Shown: piece after piece, positions 50,971 through 59,425 of the stretch
Layout: every line of letters starts with the position of its first letter
Position numbering within the stretch: position 1 is the first letter of the stretch
Origin: Collinsella aerofaciens
GTDB lineage: Bacteria; Actinomycetota; Coriobacteriia; Coriobacteriales; Coriobacteriaceae
Direction: 5' to 3'
Length of the DNA: 64,000 nucleotides
NCBI RefSeq assembly: GCF_028207065.1
Contig: NZ_JAQLFP010000005.1
Span: 1-64,000, forward strand
Notes under the pieces: generated by a model
Databases searched by the model: none
Seen by the model: the letters and a program-made list of their open reading frames with translations, nothing else
Told to the model about the DNA's origin: nothing
Position numbers and translations under genes: made by a program

Positions 50971-51070
50971 GGGTTTTCCAAGTGTCCGAGATGGCCGTGA
51001 AAGAGGAGCGACGCGTACTTGAGTACGCGAGCGACGGTTTGAACGGCAAGGTCGGGTGCTTGGGAAACCC
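50971..51070. ncRNA. Structured element, unit 2
   Basis: A 100-nt element starting 4 nt after unit 1: GGGTTTTCCAAG/CTTGGGAAACCC (50971-50982 with 51059-51070), TCCGA/TCGGG, TGGCCGT/ACGGCAA, asymmetric loop GAAAGAGGAGCGA opposite AGCGACGGTTTGA, then CGCGTAC/GTACGCG around TTGA. Loop sequences match unit 1; stems differ but pair. It ends 8 nt before the cysS stop codon. Confidence 0.75.
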
Positions 51071-51077
51071 GCGGGGA

Positions 51078-52544
51078 TTAGAGAGACTTAATACGGGTGC
51101 CAGCGGCAGTATCCTCAATGGTGAGGCCCAGGTCCTTGAGCTGGTCGCGGATGGCGTCGGCCAGATCCCAGTTCTTGGCGGCGCGGGCCTCGGCGCGGGC
51201 CTCGAGAATCTTGGCAGCGGCCTCGTCCACGTCGTCACCCGTGTAGGCAACCAAACCGGCGGCAACGCCCAGCAGGCCCAGCGGCAACTCGACCTTGGGC
51301 TCGGGGAGCTCAACGCCAAACGTATCGAGCAGCTCGACCAGCGTATCGGCGGCGGCAAGCGCGGCGGCCTTGTCGGCAGCGTCGCCCGCCTGCTCCAGGT
51401 ACTGGTTGCACTCGGTTACAAAGCCAAAGACGGCACCCATGGCACCAGCGGTGTTAAAGTCGTCGTCCATGCACTCCTTAAAGGTGGCACGGGTCTCGGC
51501 GGACTTGGCGGCAAACGCCTCGGATGCTGCCTCATCGGCATCGGCCGTCGCATGGTTCGCGGCCCAGCGCAGGTTCTCGACCGTACCGGCGATACGCGTG
51601 AGCGAATTCTCGGCACCCTCCAGGCGCTCCCAAGAAAAGTCGAGCGGCGAGCGATAACTCGTCTGCAGCATCAGCAGACGCAGGGCCGCGGCAGAGTGCT
51701 GCTCGAGCACCTCGGCCAGCGTAAAGAAGTTGCCGAGCGACTTGGACATCTTCTCGCCGTCGACCAGCAGCATGCCCGTGTGCATCCAGGTGTTGGAGAA
51801 GCCCTGGTGCCAGGCGCAGGTGGCCTGGGCGCACTCGTTCTCGTGATGCGGGAAGGCAAGGTCGGAGCCGCCGCCATGAATGTCGATCGGGGTGCCCAGG
51901 TAGCGGTGCACCATGGCGGCGCACTCGGTGTGCCAACCGGGACGGCCCTCGCCCCAGGGGCTCGGCCAGCTGGGCTCGCCGGGCTTGGCGGCCTTCCACA
52001 GGGCAAAGTCGAGCGGGTCGTTCTTGTCCTCGTTCTCCTCGATGCGCGCGCCAACCATCAGATCGTCGATGTTGCGGCCCGAAACCTGACCATAGTTGGG
52101 ATCGCTGCGCACGGCAAAGTACACGTCGCCGTTATCGGCGGCGTAGGCATGGCCCTGCTCGATAAGCGTCTTGATCATAGCGATCATGGGGCCGATCTCC
52201 TTGGTGGCGCGGGGGCGCACATCGGGATCGAGCACGTTGGCGGCACGCATGACGCCGATGAACTTGTCGGAGAACTCCGTCGCGACCTCGGCGGCCGTGC
52301 GGCCCTGCTCGTTGGCGCGCTTGATGATCTTGTCATCGACATCGGTGAGGTTCTGGGCGAACGTGACCTCGTAGCCGCTCGCGATGAGCCAGCGACGAAT
52401 CACGTCAAAGCTGATGAACGTGCGAGCATTGCCGATGTGGATGTTGTCGTAGACCGTGGGGCCGCACACGTACATGCGAACCTTGCCGGACTCGATGGGC
52501 TGGAACTCTTCCTTTTTATGGGTAGCGCTGTTGTAGATACGCAT
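51078..52544 (-). CDS. cysS: Cysteinyl-tRNA synthetase
   Basis: Class I synthetase of 488 residues. HIGH-like motif CGPTVYDNIHIGNART with the Zn-binding Cys, a second zinc part GWHTECAAM and HHENECAQ, and the KMSKS motif KMSKSLGN. The C-terminal region carries the helical DALR domain. Start ATG follows AAGGAGTAACGA, 3 nt after ispF. Part of disA-ispD-ispF-cysS-rlmB-yacP. Confidence 0.97.
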   Translation of the reverse strand: MRIYNSATHKKEEFQPIESGKVRMYVCGPTVYDNIHIGNARTFISFDVIRRWLIASGYEVTFAQNLTDVDDKIIKRANEQGRTAAEVATEFSDKFIGVMRAANVLDPDVRPRATKEIGPMIAMIKTLIEQGHAYAADNGDVYFAVRSDPNYGQVSGRNIDDLMVGARIEENEDKNDPLDFALWKAAKPGEPSWPSPWGEGRPGWHTECAAMVHRYLGTPIDIHGGGSDLAFPHHENECAQATCAWHQGFSNTWMHTGMLLVDGEKMSKSLGNFFTLAEVLEQHSAAALRLLMLQTSYRSPLDFSWERLEGAENSLTRIAGTVENLRWAANHATADADEAASEAFAAKSAETRATFKECMDDDFNTAGAMGAVFGFVTECNQYLEQAGDAADKAAALAAADTLVELLDTFGVELPEPKVELPLGLLGVAAGLVAYTGDDVDEAAAKILEARAEARAAKNWDLADAIRDQLKDLGLTIEDTAAGTRIKSL

Positions 52545-52547
52545 TCG

Positions 52548-53042
52548 TTACTCCTTAACGGTTTTCTGTAGCAGGCAGACGGCCCAGGCGCCAATTCCCT
52601 CGCCCTGGCCTTCCCAACCGAGCTTTTCGGTCGTGGTGGCGGCGACGCCCACGTTTTCGACGTCGACACCCAGGGCATGGGCAAGGTTGGCGCGCATGGC
52701 ATCGCGGTGCGGAGTGATCTTGGGTTGCTGGCAGGCAATGGTGCAATCGGCATCGACAAACTCAAAGCCAAGCTCGCGCGCATAGTCCATCACGCGAGCG
52801 AGCAGCACCATCGAATCGGCACCCTCGTAGGCGGGATCGGTGTCGGGGAATAGCTTGCCGATATCTCCCCCGCGGCAGGCGCCCAGAATGGCGTCGGCCA
52901 AGGCGTGCGCGAGCACATCGGCATCCGAGTGGCCCAGCAGGCCGCGCTCGTAGGGAATGTCAACCCCGCCGATGATACATCGACGCCCCTCCACCAAACG
53001 GTGGACGTCGTAGCCGTGGCCAATGCGCAGGTTACTGAACAT
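52548..53042 (-). CDS. ispF: 2-C-methyl-D-erythritol 2,4-cyclodiphosphate synthase
   Basis: Fifth step of the MEP isoprenoid pathway; 164 residues. Metal-binding GHGYDVHRL and GHSDADVLAHALADAILGA are intact; the C-terminal ATTTEKLGWEGQGEGI is canonical. Its ATG overlaps the ispD end by 11 nt, so the two are translationally coupled and often form bifunctional IspDF in other bacteria. The presence of both implies a MEP route in this organism. Confidence 0.97.
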   Translation of the reverse strand: MFSNLRIGHGYDVHRLVEGRRCIIGGVDIPYERGLLGHSDADVLAHALADAILGACRGGDIGKLFPDTDPAYEGADSMVLLARVMDYARELGFEFVDADCTIACQQPKITPHRDAMRANLAHALGVDVENVGVAATTTEKLGWEGQGEGIGAWAVCLLQKTVKE

Positions 53043-53760
53043 GGGGAAGGTCCTCTCCCTCGGCCATGCGACCGAGCAGAATCGCGGTTACGGGACGCAG
53101 GTCCTCGGGCACCGTCACCTTAAGGTTATCGCGCGGGCTCTGGACACAGCGGACGCGCCCGCCCATGCGCTCGACCAGCGATGAATCGTCGGTGCCGATA
53201 AAGCCCTCGGCGATAGCAGCGGCGTGAGCGCGCTTCATGGCGTCGACGCTAAAGATCTGCGGCGTCTGCGCGGCCCAGTACAGCTCGCGCGGCGGCGTCT
53301 CGACGATGTTGTCGCCATCGACGATCTTGAGCGTGTCGATGGCAGGCTGGCCGCACACGACGCCGTCGAGGGCACGGTCGCTCACGAGCACGTCGATAGC
53401 GTGGTCGATAGCCTCGGTCGTAATGAGCGGACGGGCGCCATCGTGGATGGCGACGTATTCAAAGCCCGCCGGCACCGCGTGCACGCCTGCGCAGGTGGAA
53501 TCCTGGCGAGCCTCGCCGGCATCGGCAAAGCTGATGGGCGTGTTATACGAATACGGGTCGATGGCCAGGCGGCGCATCTCGGCACGGCGCTCGGCAGGGC
53601 ACACCACCACGATGTGGCCGACCTTGTTGCTACGATCGAACGCACGGATGGACCAGCTCATGAGCGGACGGCCCGCCACGTTAACGAGCTGCTTGCCGCC
53701 GGGATTTCCAAAGCGCTGGCCGCTGCCGCCGGCAACGACCACGGCGCATACGGGCGCCAT
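53032..53760 (-). CDS. ispD: 2-C-methyl-D-erythritol 4-phosphate cytidylyltransferase
   Basis: Third step of the MEP pathway, 242 residues. The nucleotide-binding VVVAGGSGQRFGNPGGKQL and the substrate loop HDGARPLIT are visible, as is TDDSSLVERMGGRV near the C-terminus. Start ATG overlaps the disA stop (TAATG). Confidence 0.95.
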   Translation of the reverse strand: MAPVCAVVVAGGSGQRFGNPGGKQLVNVAGRPLMSWSIRAFDRSNKVGHIVVVCPAERRAEMRRLAIDPYSYNTPISFADAGEARQDSTCAGVHAVPAGFEYVAIHDGARPLITTEAIDHAIDVLVSDRALDGVVCGQPAIDTLKIVDGDNIVETPPRELYWAAQTPQIFSVDAMKRAHAAAIAEGFIGTDDSSLVERMGGRVRCVQSPRDNLKVTVPEDLRPVTAILLGRMAEGEDLPHVQ

Positions 53761-54827
53761 TATGCGTTCCCCTGTTTGGTGCCCTTCATGCGGTACAGGG
53801 AGTCCGCAAGAATGGCAGGGTTGTTGACGCCAAAGTCGCCCAGGCGCTCCGGATCCTCGCTGATGTCATCCATGAGCTCCTGCAGCGAGCCGTACTCGTC
53901 GACGATCTTCTCGGCCACGCCGTCGCGCACGACGGACACGCGCGAAAGCGTGCGCAGGCCCAGCGGCGTCATGACGGAGTCCTCGTCCAGGTCGTCGTAA
54001 CCCAGAACCGCCGCCACATGCTGTGGGTCGGACAGGTCCTTAGGCGTCATACGGCTCAGGTTGGCGCGGATCTTTTCGGCATTGGCCTCGGAGGAATCGC
54101 TCGCATAGTCGCGAATCATCAGGTCGTACTCGGTATCCATGCTGGAGCCGGCGAGCTGCTCGAGCTGCATCTGCACGAGCTTGCCCTGGTTGCCCAGCTT
54201 GACAATGCAATCCTTAAGCTCAGTCTTTGCCTGCTGCATGATCTCGAAACTCGAGAAAATGCCGGTGATGTCGGCGAGCGTAACGTAGTCATCGAGCTCG
54301 AGGGCCGTCAGGCGCAGCAGGGAGCGATCGAGCGACTGACGGGTAGTCTGGAGCGTGGCGACGAGCTGGTTGACCGAGCTCATGATGGTGGTGACGGGCT
54401 GGATCTCATAGCTCTTGCCGTGAACGTACACGTTGACGACGGCACGACGGGCCGAGACCGAGATCACGATGGCATCGGTGAGCACCGACATGCGAGCGGC
54501 AGTGCGGTGACGCATGCCCGTCTCGCTCGTGGCAAGTGAGGGATCGGGATTGAGGTGGAAGTTGGCGCGCAGGATCTGGGTGAGGTCGCCGTCGATGACG
54601 ATGGCGCCGTCCATCTTGGAAAGCTCGAACAGGCGGTTCGAGGTAAACGAAATGTTGAGCGGGAAGCCGTCGTTACCAGCAGCGAGCACGTTTTCGGTGT
54701 CGCCGACGCAAATAAGAGCGCCCAGGTGACCAGCAATGATCATGTCGAGGGCGGTGCGGATCGGCTGGCCGGGGGCAGTCAGGCGAATAGCCTGTTCCAT
54801 ACGCTTTTGCAGCTCGTTCTTATCCAA
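53760..54827 (-). CDS. disA: Diadenylate cyclase / DNA integrity scanning protein DisA
   Basis: Makes cyclic di-AMP; 355 residues. The DAC domain has the DGAIVID and GMRHRTAARM motifs (DGA and RHR); the middle helical part and the C-terminal HhH region (LGLRTLSRVSVVRDGVAEKI) bind branched DNA. The start codon is TTG with GGGAG upstream. It heads the disA-ispD-ispF-cysS-rlmB-yacP chain; the following gap (54828-54980) should hold the promoter of this operon. Confidence 0.96.
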   Translation of the reverse strand: MDKNELQKRMEQAIRLTAPGQPIRTALDMIIAGHLGALICVGDTENVLAAGNDGFPLNISFTSNRLFELSKMDGAIVIDGDLTQILRANFHLNPDPSLATSETGMRHRTAARMSVLTDAIVISVSARRAVVNVYVHGKSYEIQPVTTIMSSVNQLVATLQTTRQSLDRSLLRLTALELDDYVTLADITGIFSSFEIMQQAKTELKDCIVKLGNQGKLVQMQLEQLAGSSMDTEYDLMIRDYASDSSEANAEKIRANLSRMTPKDLSDPQHVAAVLGYDDLDEDSVMTPLGLRTLSRVSVVRDGVAEKIVDEYGSLQELMDDISEDPERLGDFGVNNPAILADSLYRMKGTKQGNA

Positions 54828-54980
54828 GGCATCGCTCCCATCGTATACGCTCCATAAACGCCAAATAGTTTCTCACGGTTTGTCCCCGCAGCGCTTGCGA
54901 AATCCGATGCTTACAGAATGAGCGAACACCGCTGGGGTAGCCAAAAGAGCCCCAACCCAAATGAGCTGCTTATGTGGTAG
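54828..54980. other. Divergent promoter gap disA/mntP
   Basis: Promoters for both directions are expected; I could not define them. No gene or repeat. Confidence 0.35.
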
Positions 54981-55132
54981 CATCGGGGTTCACATGAATG
55001 AGGGAGTAGTCGCGTGACCGGGTTCGCCTCCGGTGGCGCGGTAAGTCAACACACTGGCCGATGCGGCCTGGCTTGCCTTAATGAACGAGACTCGTGGCTG
55101 TGCGCGCAACGCGTACGCCACGGGTCTTTTTT
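54981..55132 (+). promoter_or_regulatory. yybP-ykoY manganese riboswitch with terminator
   Basis: Matches the family layout: GGGAGTAG near 55002, then GTAAGTCAACACACTGGCC (55041-55059) and AATGAACGAGACTC (55080-55093). The final stem GACTCGTGGC/GCCACGGGTC (55089-55126, one G-T pair) is followed by TTTTTT and is an intrinsic terminator whose 5' arm overlaps the aptamer end, as expected of an ON switch. Mn2+ binding should release mntP expression. Confidence 0.88.
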
Positions 55133-55185
55133 GTTACTCCCCCAAGAGGTACACGCGGGCCCGCCCGCAGAGAGAGAGCCAGACT

Positions 55186-55764
55186 ATGGGACTCGCAGAG
55201 CTCGTGCTGCTCGCCGTTGGCCTTTCGATGGACGCCTTTGCCGTATCCATCTGCAAGGGCCTTGGCATGAAGAAGATCAACCTTAAAGTCGCCGCGGTGC
55301 TCGGCCTGTTCTTTGGCGGCTTTCAGGCCGGCATGCCCGTAATCGGATGGGCGCTTGGCAGTCAATTCATGGGCATCATCGGACCCATCGACCACTGGAT
55401 CGCCTTTATTCTGCTCGCCTTCATCGGCGGCAAAACGCTGTGGGAGGCCTTTACCGAGGACGAGGACGAAGGCGACAACAAGAATGCCGAGAGGATTGAC
55501 CTGGGCGAGTACCTAATCCTTGCCATCGCCACCTCGATTGATGCCCTAGCCGTAGGCATCTCGTTTGCGGCACTCTCGGTCGACATCGTTCCCGCCGTAT
55601 CGCTTATCGGCGTCACAACGTTTATCTTCTCTGTCGCCGGCGTGGCGATTGGCCACACCTTTGGCGCACGCTACGAAAAACCCGCCACCATCGTGGGCGG
55701 CATCGTGCTCATCCTCATCGGACTTAAGATCTTGCTTGAGCATCTGGGGATTTTGGCGCTGTAA
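55186..55764 (+). CDS. mntP: Manganese efflux pump MntP
   Basis: A 192-residue membrane protein with six predicted helices. The Asp motifs of the family are SMDAFAVSICKG near the N-terminus and SIDALAVGISFA in the middle. The ATG at 55186 gives the standard N-terminus; the frame opens upstream but overlaps the terminator. Regulated by the preceding riboswitch. Confidence 0.93.
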   Translation: MGLAELVLLAVGLSMDAFAVSICKGLGMKKINLKVAAVLGLFFGGFQAGMPVIGWALGSQFMGIIGPIDHWIAFILLAFIGGKTLWEAFTEDEDEGDNKNAERIDLGEYLILAIATSIDALAVGISFAALSVDIVPAVSLIGVTTFIFSVAGVAIGHTFGARYEKPATIVGGIVLILIGLKILLEHLGILAL

Positions 55765-55800
55765 CGCCAAACGCAATCGCTCAAAACTCAACGCCAGTAC

Positions 55801-55832
55801 AAGGCCTCATGCAAAGTTTTGCATGAGGCCTT
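55801..55832. terminator. Bidirectional terminator after mntP
   Basis: Perfect 15-bp arms AAGGCCTCATGCAAA and TTTGCATGAGGCCTT around GT; TTTTC follows on the plus strand. Its TGCAAA/TTTGCA core resembles the hip operator downstream. Confidence 0.85.
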
Positions 55833-55836
55833 TTCG

Positions 55837-55877
55837 TGCAGACTTTTGCATGTCATACTGATATGCAAAAGTCTGCA
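55837..55877 (+). promoter_or_regulatory. HipB operator (inverted repeat)
   Basis: Perfect 15-bp inverted repeat TGCAGACTTTTGCAT (55837-55851) and ATGCAAAAGTCTGCA (55863-55877), 11-nt spacer, ending 14 nt before the hipB start. The spacer contains CATACT, a candidate -10. Typical of toxin-antitoxin autorepression. Confidence 0.75.
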
Positions 55878-55891
55878 TGTTGGAGATCGCC

Positions 55892-56323
55892 ATGGATACC
55901 CTTCCCATCACCACACCACGCCAAGCTGGCATCTATGTGCGTCAGGCACGCGAGTCGCAGGAAATCACCCGTGCGGCCCTCGCTAAAAAAGCCGGCGTTT
56001 CGGAGCGCCTGCTCGCATCGCTCGAGCTGGGAGACGCCACCGGCATTCGACTCGACAAGTTGCTGTCCGTCTTTAACGCACTCGGCATAGGTCTCTTTGC
56101 GCAAAGCGATAACGACTCCATCGCATCGCCCTCCGAACATCCGACGACGATAGCGGACCTCCCTATCGCGAACTCGAATGCCCTGCCAAAGCCAAGCGTA
56201 GGCAGACGACCCGCCCGACAAGGAACGCCATCTTCCTATGGTGCCCTGCTGGCCCAAATCGCAGCCGAGCAAGGCCTTTCCGACACTTCAGGCCTCTCCT
56301 TTGGCTGTAAGGTTGTGAAATAA
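55892..56323 (+). CDS. hipB: HipB-like antitoxin (XRE-family HTH)
   Basis: A 143-residue regulator. The HTH_XRE domain spans residues about 10-65 (AALAKKAGVSERLLASLELG); the C-terminal tail (LLAQIAAEQGLSDTSG) may contact HipA. The ATG at 55892 has TTGGAG 5 nt upstream; the frame opens five codons earlier within the operator. It abuts hipA with no gap (TAA then ATG). Confidence 0.88.
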   Translation: MDTLPITTPRQAGIYVRQARESQEITRAALAKKAGVSERLLASLELGDATGIRLDKLLSVFNALGIGLFAQSDNDSIASPSEHPTTIADLPIANSNALPKPSVGRRPARQGTPSSYGALLAQIAAEQGLSDTSGLSFGCKVVK

Positions 56324-57628
56324 ATGGCAGAGATGGAGCTTGCGACCCTCATTTGTGGCGAAATCGCAGGCACTCTCCGGCAAGACGAGCATGGACTCTG
56401 CAGTTTTGTATACGCCCCAACCTATCGCGGAGCACCACTATCGCTTACAATACCGCTTTCCAATCGCACGTATGGCCATAACATCGTCCGCCCGTTCCTA
56501 TTTGGCCTTTTGCCCGACAGCCAAGAGCAGCGTCGCGCTATTGCCGCCGAGCATGACGTTGCATCCAACAACCCCGTCGCCCTCTTGTGCCATATCGGTC
56601 TTGACTGCGCAGGGGCCGTTCAGTTTTGTCGAACCGATCAATTAGGCGCCGCCCGCGGCAGGGTCTCGGCATACCGCCCGCTTACCAATTCTCAAATCGC
56701 TCACAAGCTCAAAGCAATTCGCGATAACGAAAGAGAGACATGGATGGGCTCCAACGAAAGCTGGTCCCTGGGCGGCAACCAAGGCAAATTTGCACTAGCT
56801 TGGCATGATGGCCAATGGTGCGAATGTCTAGGGTCATCCCCCACTACCCATATCTTCAAAAATGGCGTCGTTGGGTTCAAACATCAGGCCTTAAACGAAT
56901 TCGTCTGCATGAAAACGGCTCGGCGTGTTGGCATTCCAACTGCCAACGTCTCCTATTGCACATTTGAAGACGAAGCCGCACTCGTCGTTGAACGGTACGA
57001 CAGAATGGTCAATAGCAGCGGAAATATCGAAAGGCTGCATCAGGAGGACTTTTGCCAGGCGCTCGGTGTATTGCCAAGCCAGAAATACACCGACGACGGA
57101 GGACCAACCACACGAGACATCCAAGAACGACTGATTAACACAGTCCCCCACCACATGAATCTTGTGCTTTTTACCTATATGTTGTTCTATAACGCCATTA
57201 TCGGAGCGCCTGACGCACACGCTAAAAACTACTCGCTCATCCTAGGTAAAGGCACAAACGCAGCGCTCGCACCCATGTACGATGTCGCATCGGGCTTGGC
57301 GTACGAGCGTATGCGCCGCCGGGCGCGCCTTGCCATGAGCGTTGGCGGCGAAAATCGAGTGGGGCGCATCGGTCCAGGCGCTATCCGCCGATACCACGGT
57401 ATGGGCGACCCCGCGCTGGAGGCGGCGCTCACCGATGCCGGGCTATCCGAGAAGTTTTGCTTTGCGACCATGATGGACCTCGCCTACGAGGTGCCCATTT
57501 GCATGGAAGAGATCATGGACGAATACGCCGACCTGCCCGGCATGGCGGACCTGCGCGAGCACATGCTCGGCCCCGTCCGCGAAAACTGCCAGCGCACCCT
57601 CGACCTCATCAAGGCGGATATGGGCTAG
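56324..57628 (+). CDS. hipA: HipA-family Ser/Thr kinase toxin
   Basis: A 434-residue kinase of the HipA type. Features: SLGGNQGKFALAW (N-subdomain), AALVVERYDRM, the catalytic motif GAPDAHAKNYSLI with Asp and His, and APMYDVASG with the metal-binding Asp. Targets in Escherichia coli HipA are glutamyl-tRNA synthetase; here unknown. Encoded directly after the antitoxin, so a complete toxin-antitoxin pair. No frameshift seen. Confidence 0.92.
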   Translation: MAEMELATLICGEIAGTLRQDEHGLCSFVYAPTYRGAPLSLTIPLSNRTYGHNIVRPFLFGLLPDSQEQRRAIAAEHDVASNNPVALLCHIGLDCAGAVQFCRTDQLGAARGRVSAYRPLTNSQIAHKLKAIRDNERETWMGSNESWSLGGNQGKFALAWHDGQWCECLGSSPTTHIFKNGVVGFKHQALNEFVCMKTARRVGIPTANVSYCTFEDEAALVVERYDRMVNSSGNIERLHQEDFCQALGVLPSQKYTDDGGPTTRDIQERLINTVPHHMNLVLFTYMLFYNAIIGAPDAHAKNYSLILGKGTNAALAPMYDVASGLAYERMRRRARLAMSVGGENRVGRIGPGAIRRYHGMGDPALEAALTDAGLSEKFCFATMMDLAYEVPICMEEIMDEYADLPGMADLREHMLGPVRENCQRTLDLIKADMG

Positions 57629-57657
57629 GCGCCAATCAATCCACATTTCTTAAAAGA

Positions 57658-57697
57658 AGAGGGGGGCACCCGTCGCAAAAGTTCGGATGCCCCCTCT
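57658..57697 (-). terminator. Terminator of pepD
   Basis: GAGGGGGGCA/TGCCCCCTC stem with a one-base bulge; the minus strand continues TTCTTTTAAG. It also lies 29 nt after hipA and could serve it partly. Confidence 0.7.
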
Positions 57698-57753
57698 CGT
57701 AATGTCATTTGCAATCCGCTAGCACGTGGCTCGAACTGCTGCTAGCGCGACCC

Positions 57754-59211
57754 TTACGCGGCAAGGCGCTTGAGGACGTCGATGAGCAGCTCGTAGAAGC
57801 GCTCGGCAGAAGCGAGCTCCATGCTCTCGTCCGGGGTGTGGACATCGGAGAGCGTCGGGCCCACGGCGATGGCGTCCAGGCCGTGCAGGGCCTCAGCAAA
57901 CAGGCCGCACTCAAGGCCAGCGTGAATGGACTCGATGCGCAGCTCGGAGCCAAAGAGCTCGCGATAGCTCTCGACAAAAACGTCGCGGACCGGCGAATGC
58001 TCGGCATAGCTCCAGCCGGGATACTCGAACTCGAACTTGGCGTCGAAGCCCAAGACATCGGCCAGCGTCTGCAGGCGGTCCTTGAACTCGTTCTGCAGCG
58101 AGGTGATCGAGGAGCGCGGGGACAGCATGATCTTGACCTGGTCGTCGGAAGTGGCGACCACGCCGATGTTGGAGGAAACCTCGACGGAGCCGTCGGTGGC
58201 GACGTTGCGGCGAATCACGCCGTTAGGGGCAAGACGCAGGGCGCGGATGAGGGCAAGCGCGGACTTCTGATCCATGGCCTCGACCTCGGCGTCGTCGGCA
58301 ATCTCGACGGTGCAGGTAAAGCCGGGGTCGAAGACCTCGAGCTCGGCGGTAACGTCGGCGATGATGCCACGGGCGATCTCGGCCGCGGCCTCGGCGGCAG
58401 CGTGGTCGGCGTAGACCAGAACAGCCTTGCACTCACGGTTGATGGCGTTGTCCTTGGTGCCGCCGTTAAAGCTCACGATGGCGGGCTCGCCGGCAACCAT
58501 CAGGCGGTCGATGATGCGGGCCATGATGAGGTTGCCATTGCCGCGCTCCAGGTGGATATCGCTGCCGGAGTGACCGCCCAGAAGGCCGGAGATGTCGAGC
58601 GTGAGGGTGCTACCGGTCTTGTGCTCGCGCGCGATCGGGCAGGTGTAGGTAACGACGACGCCGCCGGCGCAGCTGACGGTGGCAACGCCCTCTTCCTCGG
58701 AGTCAAGGTTAATCATGGTACGGGCGCTAATCTGGGACTTGTCGAGCGTCTCGGCGCCGACCAGGCCAGTCTCCTCGTCGGTGGTGAACACACACTCGAG
58801 AGCCGGATGGGCAATCGAATCATCGTTGAGCACGGTAAGCATCAGAGCGACGGCGATACCGTTGTCGGCGCCCAGAGTGGTGCCATTAGCGGTGAGGACG
58901 CCGTCCTTGACGACCAGGTCGATACCGTCGGTCGTAAAGTCGTGCTCAACGGAACCCAACTTGTCGCACACCATGTCGATATGGCCCTGCAGCATCACGG
59001 TCGGGGCATTCTCGGCACCGGCAGATGCGGGCTTGCGAATGATGACGTTGTAGACCTCGTCCTGGTACACATCGAGGCCGCGCTCCTTGGCAAACGCAAC
59101 CAGGAAATCGCTGATGCCCTTCTCGTTGCCAGACCCGCGGGGGGTCGCGCTGACCTCCTCAAAGAAATGGAACAGCTGGGCGGGCTCGTAGCCGGTGATC
59201 TTGTAATCCAT
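57754..59211 (-). CDS. pepD: Aminoacyl-histidine dipeptidase (PepD)
   Basis: M20 metallopeptidase of 485 residues splitting Xaa-His and other dipeptides. Metal ligands in GHIDMVCD, TLGADNGIAVAL and TDEETGLVGAE; HSGSDIHLERGN marks the lid domain and GPTLSDVHTPDE the C-terminal ligand. The ATG at 59211 follows AAGGAGG by 4 nt; the frame opens 35 codons earlier without homology. Stands between clpC and hipBA; no shared pathway. Confidence 0.95.
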   Translation of the reverse strand: MDYKITGYEPAQLFHFFEEVSATPRGSGNEKGISDFLVAFAKERGLDVYQDEVYNVIIRKPASAGAENAPTVMLQGHIDMVCDKLGSVEHDFTTDGIDLVVKDGVLTANGTTLGADNGIAVALMLTVLNDDSIAHPALECVFTTDEETGLVGAETLDKSQISARTMINLDSEEEGVATVSCAGGVVVTYTCPIAREHKTGSTLTLDISGLLGGHSGSDIHLERGNGNLIMARIIDRLMVAGEPAIVSFNGGTKDNAINRECKAVLVYADHAAAEAAAEIARGIIADVTAELEVFDPGFTCTVEIADDAEVEAMDQKSALALIRALRLAPNGVIRRNVATDGSVEVSSNIGVVATSDDQVKIMLSPRSSITSLQNEFKDRLQTLADVLGFDAKFEFEYPGWSYAEHSPVRDVFVESYRELFGSELRIESIHAGLECGLFAEALHGLDAIAVGPTLSDVHTPDESMELASAERFYELLIDVLKRLAA

Positions 59212-59425
59212 GGTGCCTCCTTGGCGCAACTGGTTAGACAGTAAGACATGCGCCTTGTATATTCCCAGACTTTGCGTGCATAAACCAGTCGAAAACGCCG
59301 AGCGCCCTCGCATCATCGGCTAACGGTGGACCGTATAGCGTAACGGTCACAATCACCGCAGCTCTACAAATCGAGGCGCCCTTGCCAGAGCGCCTCGATT
59401 GAGCGTATCAAATTGTCGCCACGCC
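59212..59425. terminator. Gap with clpC terminator
   Basis: Perfect 11-bp stem AATCGAGGCGC/GCGCCTCGATT at 59369-59400 with a 10-nt loop; on the minus strand TTTGTAG follows, a weak U-tail. It should end the clpC transcript; the rest (59212-59368) holds the pepD promoter, not located. Confidence 0.6.

Noticed and set aside
50844..51077. A cysS T-box leader.
   Set aside because: The structured elements lie downstream of cysS, and no T-box sequence or specifier loop is seen.
50869..51358. Short peptides from the structured elements (frames with KEEGINLEVMP and KEERRVLEYAS).
   Set aside because: The similarity follows from the RNA-like repeats; no start, ribosome-binding site or domain supports translation.
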